DNA from: Uranotaenia lowii
Lineage: Eukaryota; Arthropoda; Insecta; Diptera; Culicidae
Length of the DNA: 64,000 bases
Reading direction: 5' to 3'
NCBI RefSeq assembly: GCF_029784155.1
Contig: NC_073693.1
Location: 352,179,117 to 352,243,116 of the forward strand
Within the stretch, counting starts at the first letter, position 1. Each line of letters opens with the position of its first letter. Of this stretch, positions 1-11,000 are shown in pieces. Position numbers and translations under genes: made by a program. The notes below the pieces were generated by a model. The model saw only the letters and a list, made by a program, of their open reading frames with translations, ran no database searches and had not been told where the DNA came from.

Positions 1-719
1 ATCTCTCAGACCAAGAAGCAAAAAACGCAGTACACGCTCATATTCTTTTAGACATTAATGACTTTTATTGAACCATTTTATGGGATTTACGATAGAACTG
101 CGATAATTGTTGTTTTTCAACCACAGTGTGTGGTTCAAAATTCAAGCATTTCGGGAGTTTTTAGGAAGAATGTTATATATAAATCTTTGGACGCGTTTGT
201 ATTTTACTACTGCGCGTCGAATCGACTGAATGAATCCAGATCAGAAGCATCCTTTGGAAATATGTAGGAACAGAAGCGGGTGCTCTGCAGAAATGGTGGC
301 ATAAGAGATAGAGAAAAATAAAATTACAAAGCTCGGATTCATAGTTGCATCACTTCGATAAATATAATTAAAAATAAAGGTTATATTGATGAAACTCTGA
401 TTGACTCTTGTTGTTCTACATTCATCCGGACTATTTTTCCCTGAATTTCTCTCATTTGAATTTTTTTGTTATCAAAGTGAAAAATAACCATAATCCAAGT
501 TCTCCTCGGAATCTCATTTTATGAGTTTTCATCCATTCGACTTTAATCCACAAAACTGTAATAATGGTTATTTTTCAAACATTAATGGTTTAATATGGCC
601 GAGCGTGTACGCTTTATAGGATTATCGCGTCCATTTTATTGTTGGCCTCACTGGAAGCCACGTAAACTCAGTACTCCATCGGAAATTTTGCACAGAAAGC
701 AATGTAAACACAATCCTCT
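1..719. other. AT-rich sequence, no gene seen
   Basis: No convincing open frame, RNA gene or recognisable repeat was found here. On gene orientation it lies downstream of the Pde9 3' end. Confidence 0.4.
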
Positions 720-945
720 ATCATGAATTTCTCACTAGAAACAATGTCGTTTTCTTGCTTTTAAGCTAACCACTACGATGCGTTTAAGTCCATTTCTTAT
801 TAAATGCACATTGCGTTTGGAAGCTTGAAGGAATCAAACTGATATTGCTTCTCGTGAGAAGTTCATACTGCAATATCGTGTTTACTCAGTTCGCTGTGAG
901 GAGTTGCTGATAGAGTATTGCACTTATATGCTTTTCAAGAGAAAA
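720..945 (+). repeat. dispersed repeat, copy 1 of a direct pair
   Basis: The stretch with 'aatgtcgttttcttgc' and 'atatcgtgtttactcag' recurs in the same orientation at 1875-2150, with scattered substitutions. The foldback element at 1121-1855 lies between the copies. I do not recognise the family. Confidence 0.5.
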
Positions 946-1120
946 TTTTGCGACAAACACCTGGTTAACATCGGTAACTACGCTTCAAAAAAAATATTGG
1001 TTGAATAGAAGTTTTTGCTCTACAGAGTATTTCTCACAAGATTCAAAGTAAACTTCACATTCCATAGAAAACATCTTAAAGGAAGCAGCTTGGACTCATA
1101 ATTGACATGAATTTGAACAA

Positions 1121-1855
1121 TAGACTGAGTCGATTATAAGTCATTTTGAATTTCTCAAACCCAGTAATCTTAAAAGCTTCGTTTTGGTTCAAAACTCATC
1201 CATGATTTTTTGCAAAATTTTAAAGTAGCGTTTACATGAGTAAATTAAAACTTTTAGGTTTGTATGGGAGGATTGAATATTTTTTTACTGAAAAATCAAT
1301 ATCGTTTTTGCTTTTTCTGTAGATCCGAGATTGTGTGCCAGTTTATAAATTCTCTTGAAGAAATTTTCCGCTGAATAACTTTGTCAAAGACCGTAACTTC
1401 GTATCTTATTAAGCAATGAAAAACATTAAATTAAATTGACATCACTGCTTGTTCCTCGCGAAGTATTGCATGAAATTTAGACATGCAGTACTTCGCTAGG
1501 CACCAAGCAGTGTTGGCAATAGATTTTTTTTTGTTTTTCAATGCCAAAAGACATGTCCCCATTCAAAACCTAATAACTTTTTTGTCTGAGAATTTTCGGT
1601 CTTCGAGAGAATTAATAAATTGGTAAAAAACCATAAGCAGGTTCGGTTTCACAGAAGAAACAAAAATTTTGTTGTTTTACAGTACAAAATTTTCAATTTT
1701 CCCATACAAATCTAAAAGCTCAAAATTTACTTATGTAAACGTTACTTAGAAGTTCTGCAAAAAATCATGGAGGAGTTTCAAACCAAAACGGAGTTTTTTA
1801 GACTCCAGGGTTTGAGAAATTAAAAAATGACCCCAAATCAACTAAGTACAATGTA
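1121..1855. mobile_element. foldback/MITE element, family F, full length
   Basis: The left end 'gactgagtcgattataagtc' and the right end (atgaccccaaatcaactaag) are imperfect inverted repeats, and the complementarity continues inward over most of the element. Both halves share the stretch around 'catccatgattttttgcaaa' and the 'tttgtatggga' stretch in opposite orientation. The centre (about 1445-1514) is itself a hairpin with ~30-bp arms around 'gcgaagta'. It has no coding capacity. A related, partly deleted copy lies at 54978-55502. No clear target-site duplication is visible for this copy. Confidence 0.7.
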
Positions 1856-1874
1856 CATGTCACATGAACTTTCC

Positions 1875-2150
1875 GAAGCAGGCGATGTCGTTTTTTTTTA
1901 CCGAGAATACCAAAACGACACTGTGCCTAGTAGTTTTTTTCTTTTCTTTTTTCAAGAGAGGTAAACAATCGTGGTCATTCTTCCCTAAAAAATTTTTGGC
2001 TGATAGCTTGAGGGAAGCAAACGATATTGCTTTTTATGAGAAATTCACGGTGTAGTATCGCGTTTACTCAGCTTCCTGTGAAAAATTCCAGATGGAGTAT
2101 CGAGTTTATTTAGTTTTCCTGTGAGAAATTTGTGATAGAGTATCAGGTTC
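1875..2150 (+). repeat. dispersed repeat, copy 2, with internal ~43-bp tandem units
   Basis: This is a direct copy of 720-945. Its end holds two to three degenerate tandem units, each starting 'gagtatcg' or 'gtagtatcg' and containing 'tcctgtgaraaattc'. Confidence 0.45.
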
Positions 2151-2160
2151 AACTACACTC

Positions 2161-2179
2161 AAAAAAAAAAAAAAAAAAA
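2161..2179 (+). repeat. poly(A) run, 19 nt
   Basis: Uninterrupted A19. It may be a retroposon tail or a simple repeat; no element body was recognised next to it. Confidence 0.6.
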
Positions 2180-3098
2180 GTTAAAAAAGAGTAAGTTAAT
2201 TTTCGATTATAATTTTTCCACGGTTATGGTAGATCGATCAGTTGTTGATTAGAAAGGTTTTGATATGTTTTGAGTTTACATTTGATCTACGTTTTTTTCT
2301 GTAAAATTCCATTCAATGGTACTTTTTTTCTGTATGGATCGGTTACTCGGTTTTGTTTGCAGTTTGGTTGCAGTCAAGTCAACATATGGCGGCTGGTAGA
2401 AAAGTGTCCAAGGGGTTAATTTTTCTATTTTATGGATTTGTACAGTTTAAAATCGTGATCCAGTTTGGTTCCTTCGAGACGGAAACCGAATCTTTCTTCA
2501 CAGATTAAGTACTTTGTTATTGTTAGAGTAGCAGGAAATTGATTTATTAACTATTATTTCTTTGTTGCTTGTTTCAAAAATGCTGCTGCTGTTTTTTTTT
2601 CGGTTTCCATATTCACGACTTACAACGTGGCTTAGTTCAGATTAATGTTGTATTGGTGGTAGTATATCTGTGGTCTTTTGGTTCTTTTAAATATGTTAGT
2701 TTGTCTACGCTCTAAACAATATCTAGACACAGAATGTGACTTCACACATTGAGCCTAACAAACAGGAATTCCGCTCGATTTGAAATCTGCAACTCACCTG
2801 TAACGATAACTGAGGGATAAGTGAAAACAATAGAAAAATTCTTAAAAGAAGTTTTGAAACGAAAGAAATGCGAAAGAATTTGTTAAAAAATTTGTTAAAT
2901 AGAAATTCTATTTGAATAATAGATTATTTAAAAAAAAAGTAAAAGCACTCAGTCAATCTAAAATTTAAACGAATAAAAAATTAAAAGAAATCTTTAAAAA
3001 ACGCAAACTTAAGAAAAGCAGATCATTCGAGTTCCTCAGATAGATCTTCAGCCAGCTAATCAATCACAGCACATCGTGGTCCAGATTTGCTCCCGCTT
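2180..3098 (-). other. likely Pde9 3' UTR and downstream sequence
   Basis: AT-rich sequence follows the end of the open Pde9 frame at 3099. There is a visible drop in GC relative to the coding exon. No other gene is seen. Confidence 0.4.
2543..2548 (-). terminator. candidate poly(A) signal AATAAA
   Basis: Reverse complement of TTTATT, about 550 nt past the distal Pde9 stop. It is the nearest canonical hexamer I noticed on the minus strand downstream of the gene. Its use is not shown by the sequence. Confidence 0.3.
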
Positions 3099-3542
3099 TC
3101 AGACGCTCTCGGCTGGCGGAAGGGTCCGTTCGCAGCATTTGCAGATCAGTGAGCTCATCCGTTCCGTCAGACACATCCAGTAGCTAGCCAGTACCGAGGT
3201 GTGTTTGGACGAGATCGACTCCGATTCGGCGTACGGAGCCCTCAGCGAAGCACTTCCAGTTCCTCCTGCTCCTGCTCCTCCAACGCTACCGCCAGAAGCA
3301 CCTCCACCGGCATTGCCGAAGTCCTGCGATGATTGCCTTCGCTGCTGGCACGGATGATGATGGTGGTGATGCAGGTGCTGATGCTGATGGTGTTGCTGCA
3401 GCTGCTGCAAGGGGCAGTGACTTCCGCCGGAGCTGCTGCTAGCCTGAAGCAAAAGCTGCGATGGAGGAGGTGTCGGAGAATCAGTCTGCAGAGAACTCGA
3501 CGCGAGCAGGATACCCTGCAACGATGGCTCGTACGGGTGTTG
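3099..3542 (-). CDS. possible Pde9 C-terminal extension by stop readthrough
   Basis: Directly after the TGA at 3545-3543 the same frame stays open for 147 sense codons, to a TGA at 3101-3099. The encoded stretch continues the style of the upstream exon. It has Ser/Thr/Pro, then His/Gln runs, then Gly/Ala/Ser repeats, and ends in an ordinary-looking, cysteine-containing tail (ICKCCERTLPPAESV). Mixed synonymous codons for Gly and Ser, and high GC that falls after the distal stop, argue for selection on protein. No frame-preserving GT-AG intron that removes the TGA was found by eye. The alternatives are a 3' UTR that is open by composition, a recent nonsense change, or a sequence error. Confidence 0.5.
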   Translation of the reverse strand, partial: QHPYEPSLQGILLASSSLQTDSPTPPPSQLLLQASSSSGGSHCPLQQLQQHHQHQHLHHHHHHPCQQRRQSSQDFGNAGGGASGGSVGGAGAGGTGSASLRAPYAESESISSKHTSVLASYWMCLTERMSSLICKCCERTLPPAESV

Positions 3543-5006
3543 TCAAATGGTTTCGCCTATGCTACCCTCACACTTGTTACTGTCATCCTGAGGCGGTTGC
3601 CGCAAACCGCCGCCACCTCCTGAGCTGCTGATCGTAGCATCATTGCCTTCCTCATTGAGCGATTTGTTCAGCGAAAAGGTTAAACTTTTGTGGCTTCCAC
3701 CACAACTTGATCCGCCACCACCTGCCGTACTTCCACTCAAACTCCGACAACAATTCCGCGGTATTGGCACATCCAAACTGTACGCCCTACTCCGGGCGGC
3801 ATTGATCGTACTAATAATATCGCTGTTTCGATGGTGCATCAATATTGGTGAAATCGACTTCGGTTGACTAACGATCACGCCTCCCGAGCAGCAATAATCC
3901 GCGCCACTTCCACCACAAACGGCCACCGATCCCCCAACATCCACAGTTTTTGATTTTTCCAGCACCCGGGCCTTCTTGCCTTGTGGTCCACAGCCTCCAT
4001 TCCCGGTACCCTCCAGGTGCGGTTCATTAGCCTCCTCATCGGCTCCAACGACGGCAGTCATTTTCTGCATCTTCTTCGATTCCTTCGAGTCGAAGTTAAA
4101 GCTCAATCTTCCAGTCAGTTGTCTCAGTCTTGATATGATTGATTTCGACGCGCTCCCATTGGTTCCGTTCAAACCTTCACCGCCCTTGCCACTGGATTGG
4201 CCGCCCACCACGCCCTCCTTGCCGCCCATCTCACTTCCACAGCCGCCACCTCCACCACTTCCTCCGCCGCCGCCCGCATTGTTATTGATGTTACTAGCAT
4301 TCCGGATCTTCTCCAGCTTCTGCTGCTGGCTCCAGTTCATCCGTTTGCTAATGCTTTTATTGTTATTGTTACTACTACTATTATTGTTATTGTTCACACT
4401 ACTAGCACACAACTTGCCAGAAGCAGCCGTCGCCGTCGTTGCACCAGCCGCAGCCGCCGTCGAAACGCAAAAGTTCATATTCTCACAGTCTTGCACCGCC
4501 CTCAGTTGATGGAGGGCAGCCGCCGCCTGCTGTTGGTAGTGAAGGTGATGAAAGTGCGCATGGTGACTAGATTGAAACGGTCCATGAATGTGGGGCGGCT
4601 GCGATTGCGTTGGCGGCTGTTGCTGTTCGTTCGTACTGTTCAAGCTGGTACTTTTGTCCGACGACGAGTACATTATTCCAACATTGGAATCGTGCTCCAG
4701 ACTGCGGTGCTGCCGCTGGTGATAGTACACGCTGTTGTCGGACACGACCGTCTGTATCTGGATCCCGTCGGACATGCGGCGGCTGTTCGAGTACTGGTCT
4801 AAGCTAATGGCGCGATTTGAACCAAAATACGTTCGATTAGTATGCTGAATGTTGCCGTGGGAGCCACGAATGCGTGTACCTGTCGTGTAGTACTCGCCGA
4901 TCATCGACGGCCGTTTCTCGCGGCTCCCCTTGCGCGAACTCGGATGGGACTGCTTCCGGTGGCTGCTCTCGGTGTCCACCTTGAACTTGGACGTTTTCTC
5001 CGCGAC
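3543..5006 (-). CDS. Pde9: Pde9 last exon recognised, low-complexity C-terminus
   Basis: The acceptor is tttttactaaaacccag before position 5006, and the exon begins in phase 0 (V-A-E-K-T-S-K-F-K). It joins the phase-0 end of the preceding exon at 13169. It encodes 487 residues ending GSIGETI at the TGA. A basic Ser/Arg-rich start is followed by Gln/His tracts, an Asn run, Gly-rich blocks and Ser-rich tails. No catalytic motif is present, so this is probably a disordered regulatory or localisation tail much longer than in vertebrate PDE9. The coding assignment rests on splice phase and open frame. Confidence 0.72.
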   Translation of the reverse strand, partial: VAEKTSKFKVDTESSHRKQSHPSSRKGSREKRPSMIGEYYTTGTRIRGSHGNIQHTNRTYFGSNRAISLDQYSNSRRMSDGIQIQTVVSDNSVYYHQRQHRSLEHDSNVGIMYSSSDKSTSLNSTNEQQQPPTQSQPPHIHGPFQSSHHAHFHHLHYQQQAAAALHQLRAVQDCENMNFCVSTAAAAGATTATAASGKLCASSVNNNNNSSSNNNNKSISKRMNWSQQQKLEKIRNASNINNNAGGGGGSGGGGGCGSEMGGKEGVVGGQSSGKGGEGLNGTNGSASKSIISRLRQLTGRLSFNFDSKESKKMQKMTAVVGADEEANEPHLEGTGNGGCGPQGKKARVLEKSKTVDVGGSVAVCGGSGADYCCSGGVIVSQPKSISPILMHHRNSDIISTINAARSRAYSLDVPIPRNCCRSLSGSTAGGGGSSCGGSHKSLTFSLNKSLNEEGNDATISSSGGGGGLRQPPQDDSNKCEGSIGETI

Positions 5007-8000
5007 CTGGGTTTTAGTAAAAAGAAAATTATGTATACAATCTTTGAAAAATTTGAATTGTTCGTTGAAATGTGAAGCGAAGGTTCGTCAGCTGAACACA
5101 TCTGGGCAAAACCACTTGATGAAGACGACATTACGAAGACTGTCAAAATTGTCAAAATTTTCAAAATTGTCAAAATTGACAAAATTGTCAAAATTGTCAA
5201 AATTGACAAAATTGTCAAAATTGTCCAAATTGTCAAAATTGTCAAAATTGTCAAAACTGTCAAAATTGTCAAAATTGTCCAAATTGTCAAAATTGTCAAA
5301 ATTGTCAAAATTGTCAAAATTGTCAAAATTGTCAAAATTGTCAAAATTGTCAAAATTGTCAAAATTGTCAAAATTGTCAAAATTGTCAAAATTGTCAAAT
5401 TGTCAAAATTGTCAAAATTGTCAAAATTGTCAAAATTGTCAAAATTGTCAAAATTGTCAAAATTGTCAAAATTGTCAAAATTGTCAAAATTGTCAAAATT
5501 GTCAAAATTGTCAAAATTGTCAAAATTGTCAAAATTGTCAAAATTGTCAAAATTGTCAAAATTGTCAAAATTGTCAAAATTGTCAAAATTGTCAAAATTG
5601 TCAAAATTGTCAAAAATGGCATAATTGGCAAAATTGTCGAAATTTTCAAAATTGTCGAAATTTTCAAAATTGTCAAAATTGTCAAAATTGTAAAAATTGT
5701 CAAAATTGTCAAAATTGTCAAAATTGTCAAAATTGTCAAAATTGTCAAAATTGTCAAAATTGTCAAAATTGTCAAAATTGTCAAAATTGTCAAAATTGTC
5801 AAAATTTTCAAAATTGTCAAAATTGTCAAAATTGTCAAAATTGTCAAAATTGTCAAAATTGTCAAAATTGTCAAAATTGTCAAAATTGTCAAAATTGTCA
5901 AAATTGTCAAAATTGTCAAAATTGTCAAAATTGTCAAAATTGTCAAAATTGTCAAAATTGTCAAAATTGTCAAAATTGTCAAAAATTGTCAAAATTGTCA
6001 AAATTTTCAAAATTGTCAAAATTGTCAAAATTGTCAAATTGTCAAAATTGTCAAAATTGTCAAAATTGTCAAAATTGTCAAAATTGTCAAAATTGTCAAA
6101 ACTGTCAAAATTGTCAAAATTGTCAAAATTGTCAAAATTGTCAAAATTGTCAAAATTGTCAAAATTGTCAAAATTGTCAAAATTGTCAAAATTGTCAAAA
6201 TTGTCAAAATTGTCAAAATTGTCAAAATTGTCAAAATTGTCAAAATTGTCAAAATTGTCAAAATTGTCAAAATTGTCAAAATTGTCAAAATTGTCAAAAT
6301 TGTCAAAATTGTCAAAATTGTCAAAATTGTCAAAATTGTCAAAATTGTCAAAATTGTCAAAATTGTCAAAATTGTCAAAATTGTCAAAATTGTCAAAATT
6401 GTCAAAATTGTCAAAATTTGCAAATTTGTCAAAATTGTCAAAATTGTCAAAATTGTCAAAATTGTCAAAATTGTCAAAATTGTCAAAATTGTCAAAATTG
6501 TCAAAATTGTCAAAATTGTCAAAATTGTCAAAATTGTCAAAATTGTCAAAATTGTCAAAATTGTCAAAATTGTCAAAATTGTCAAAATTGTCAAAATTGT
6601 CAAAATTGACAAAATTAACGAAATTGTCAAAATTGTCGAGATTGTCAAAATTGTCAAAATGGTTAAAATTGTCAAAATTGTCCATATTTCCAAAATTGTC
6701 AAAATTTTCAAAATTTTCAAAATTGTAAAAATTGTCAAAATTGTAAAAATAGTAAAAATTGTAAAAATTGTCAAAATTGTCAAAATTGTCAAAATTGTCA
6801 AAATTGTCAAAATTGTCAAAATTGTCAAAATTGTCAAAATTGTCAAAATTGTCAAAATTGTCAAAATTGTCAAAATTGTCAAAATTGTCAAAATTGTCAA
6901 AATTGTCAAAATTGTCAAAATTGTCAAAATTGTCAAAATTGTCAAAATTGTCAAAATTGTCAAAATTGTCAAAATTGTCAAAATTGTCAAAATTGTCAAA
7001 ATTGTCAAAATTGTCAAAATTGTCAAAATTGTCAAAATTGTCAAAATTGTCAAAATTGTCAAAATTGTCAAAATTGTCAAAATTGTCAAAATTGTCAAAA
7101 TTGTCAAAATTGTCAAAATTGTCAAAATTGTCAAAATTGTCAAATTGTCAAAATTGTCAAAATTGTCAAAATTGTCAAAATTGTCAAAATTGTCAAAATT
7201 GTCAAAATTGTCAAAATTGTCAAAATTGTCAAAATTGACAAAATTAACGAAATTGCCAAAATTGTCGAAATTGTCAAAATTGTCAAAATGGTTAAAATTG
7301 TCAAAACTGTCCATATTTCCAAAATTGTCAAAATTTTCAAAATTTTCAAAATTGTAAAAATTGTAAAAATAGTAAAAATTGTAAAAATTGTCAAAATTGT
7401 CAAAATTGTCAAAATTGTCAAAATTGTCAAAATTGTCAAAATTGTCAAAATTGTCAAAATTGTCAAAATTGTCAAAATTGTCAAAATTGTCAAAATTGTC
7501 AAAATTGTCAAAATTGTCAAAATTGTCAAAATTGTCAAAATTGTCAAAATTGTCAAAATTGTCAAAATTGTCAAAATTGTCAAAATTGTCAAAATTGTCA
7601 AAATTGTCAAAATTGTCAAAATTGTCAAAATTGTCAAAATTGTCAAAATTGTCAAAATTGTCAAAATTGTCAAAATTGTCAAAATTGTCAAAATTGTCAA
7701 AATTGTCAAAATTGTCAAAATTGTCAAAATTGTCAAAATTGTCAAAATTGTCAAAATTGTCAAAATTGTCAAAATTGTCAAAATTGTCAAAATTGTCAAA
7801 GATGTCAAAAATGTCAAAAATGTCAAAATTGTCAAAATTGTCAAAATTGTCAAAATTGTCAAAATTGTCAAAATTGTCAAAATTGTCAAAATTGTCAAAA
7901 TTGTCAAAATTGTCAAAGTTGTCAAAATTGTCAAAATTGTCAAAATTGTCAAAATTGTCAAAATTGTCAAAACTGTAAAAATTGTCAAAATTGTCAAAAT

Positions 8001-11000
8001 TGTCAAAATTGTCAAAATTGTCAAAATTGTCAAAATTGTCAAAATTGTCAAAATTGTCAAAATTGTCAATATTGTCAAAATTGTCAAAATTGTCAAAATT
8101 GTCAAAATTGTCAAAATTGTCAAAATTGTCAAAATTGTCAAAATTGTCAAAATTGTCAAAATTGTCAAAATTGTCAAAATTGTCAAAATTGTCAAAATTG
8201 TCAAAATTGTCAAAATTGTCAAAATTGTCAAAATTGTCAAAATAGTCAAAATAGTCAAAATTGTCAAAATTGTCAAAATTGTCAAAATTGTCAAAATTGT
8301 CAAAATTGTCAAAATTGTCAAAATTGTCAAAATTGTCAAAATTGTCAAAATTGTCAAAATTGTCAAAATTGTCAAAATTGTCAAAATTGTCAAAATTGTC
8401 AAAATTGTCAAAATTGTCAAAATTGTCAAAATTGTCAAAATTGTCAAAATTGTCAAAATTGTCAAAATTGTCAAAATTGTCAAAATTGTCAAAATTGTCA
8501 AAATTGTCAAAATTGTCAAAATTGTCAAAATTGTCAAAATTGTCAAAATTGTCAAAATTGTCAAAATTGTCAAAATTGTCAAAATTTTCAAAATTTTCAA
8601 AATTATCAAAATATTCAAAATTGTCAAAAGTGTCAAAATTGTCAAAATTTTCAAAATTGTCAAAATTGTCAAAATTGTCAAAATTGTCAAAATTGTCAAA
8701 ATTGTCAAAATTGTCAAAATTGTCAAAATTGTCAAAATTGTCAAAATTGTCAAAATTGTCAAAATTGTCAAAATTGTCAAAATTGTCAAAATTGTCAAAA
8801 TTGTCAAAATTGTCAAAATTGTCAAAATTGTCAAAATTGTCAAAATTGTCAAAATTGTCAAAATTGTAAAAATTGTCAAAATTGCCAAAATTGTCAAAAT
8901 TGTCAAAATTGTCAAAATTGTCAAAATTGTCAAAATTGTCAAAATTGTCAAAATTGTCAAAATTGTCAAAATTGTCAAAATTGTCAAAACTGTCAAAATT
9001 GTCAAAATTGTCAAAATTGTCAAAATTGTCAAAATTGTCAAAATTGTCAAAATTGTCAAAATTGTCAAATTGTCAAAATTGTCAAAATTGTCAAAATTGT
9101 CAAAATTGTCAAAATTGTCAAAATTGTCAAAATTGTCAAAATTGTCAAAATTGTCAAAATTGTCAAAATTGTCAAAATTGTCAAAATTGTCAAAATTGTC
9201 AAAATTGTCAAAATTGTCAAAATTGTCAAAATTGTCAAAATTGTCAAAATTGTCAAAATTGTCAAAATTGTCAAAATTGTCAAAATTGTCAAAATTGTCA
9301 AAATTGTCAAAATTGTCAAAATTGTCAAAATTGTCAAAATTGTCAAAATTGTCAAAATTGTCAAAATTGTCAAAATTGTCAAAATTGTCAAAATTGTCAA
9401 AATTGTCAAAATTGTCATAAATGTCAAAATTGTCAAAATTGTCAAAATTGTCAAAATTGTCAAAATTGTCAAAATTGTCAAAATTGTCAAAATTGTCAAA
9501 ATTGTCAAAATGGGCAAAATTGTCAAAATTGTCAAAATTGTCGAAATTGTCAAAATTGTCAAAATGGTTAAAATTGTCAAAATTGTCCATATTTCCGAAA
9601 TTGTCAAAATTTTCAAAATTTTCAAAATTGTAAAAATTGTCAAAATTGTCAAAATTGTAAAAATTGTCAAAATTGTCAAAATTGTCAAAATTGTCAAAAT
9701 TGTCAAAATTGTCAAAATTGTCAAAATTGTCAAAATTGTCAAAATTGTCAAAATTGTCAAAATTGTCAAAATTGTCAAAATTGTCAAAATTGTCAAAATT
9801 GTCAAAATTGTCAAAATTGTCAAAATTGTCAAAATTGTCAAAATTGTCAAAATTGTCAAAATTGTCAAAATTGTCAAAATTGTCAAAATTGTCAAAATTG
9901 TCAAAATTGTCAAAATTGTCAAAATTGTCAAAATTGTCAAAATTGTCAAAATTGTCAAAATTGTCAAAATTGTCAAAATTGTCAAAATTGTCAAAATTGT
10001 CAAAATTGTCAAAATTGTCAAAATTGTCAAAATTGTCAAAATTGTCAAAATTGTCAAAATTGTCAAAATTGTCAAAATTGTCAAAATTGTCAAAATTGTC
10101 AAAATTGTCAAAATTGTCAAAATTGTCAAAATTGTCAAAATTGTCAAAATTGTCAATATTGTCAAAATTGTCAAAATTTGCAAAATTGTCAAAATTGTCA
10201 AAATTGTCAAAATTGTCAAAATTGTCAAAATTGTCAAAATTGTCAAAATTGTCAAAATTGTCAAAATTGACAAAATTAACGAAATTGTCAAAATTGTCGA
10301 AATTGTCAAATTGTCAAAATGGTTAAAATTGTCAAAATTGTCCATATTTCCAAAATTTTCAAAATTTTCAAAATTGTAAAAATTGTAAAAATAGTAAAAA
10401 TTGTAAAAATTGTCAAAATTGTCAAAATTGTCAAAATTGTCAAAATTGTCAAAATTGTCAAAATTGTCAAAATTGTCAAAATTGTCAAAATTGTCAAAAT
10501 TGTCAAAATTGTCAAAATTGTCAAAATTGTCAAAATTGTCAAAATTGTCAAAATTGTCAAAATTGTCAAAATTGTCAAAATTGTCAAAATTGTCAAAATT
10601 GTCAAAATTGTCAAAATTGTCAAAATTGTCAAAATTGTCAAAATTGTCAAAATTGTCAAAATTGTCAAAATTGTCAAAATTGTCAAAATTGTCAAAATTG
10701 TCAAAATTGTCAAAATTGTCAAAATTGTCAAAATTGTCAAAATTGTCAAAGATGTCAAAAATGTCAAAATTGTCAAAATTGTCAAAATTGTCAAAATTGT
10801 CAAAATTGTCAAAATTGTCAAAATTGTCAAAATTGTCAAAATTGTCAAAATTGTCAAAATTGTCAAAATTGTCAAAATTGTCAAAATTGTCAAAATTGTC
10901 AAAATTGTCAAAATTGTCAAAATTGTCAAAATTGTCAAAATTGTCAAAATTGTCAAAATTGTCAAAATTGTCAAAATTGTCAAAACTGTAAAAATTGTCA

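Noticed and set aside
3494..3560. A small intron removing the Pde9 TGA
   Set aside because: GT-AG pairs visible here (for example gtagca..ttgcag, 50 nt) would shift the frame; none tried preserved it. This is not exhaustive.
3976..4802. Plus-strand frames opposite the Pde9 C-terminal exon
   Set aside because: They are antisense shadows of Ser/Gly/Gln/Asn codon runs (giving Leu/Pro/Ala runs). The minus frame has matching splice phases.
4901..5006. Minus-strand frame entering the last exon from the satellite (ending [11 protein letters not shown]..)
   Set aside because: It is out of phase with the Pde9 exon; the acceptor at 5007/5008 and phase continuity support the other frame.
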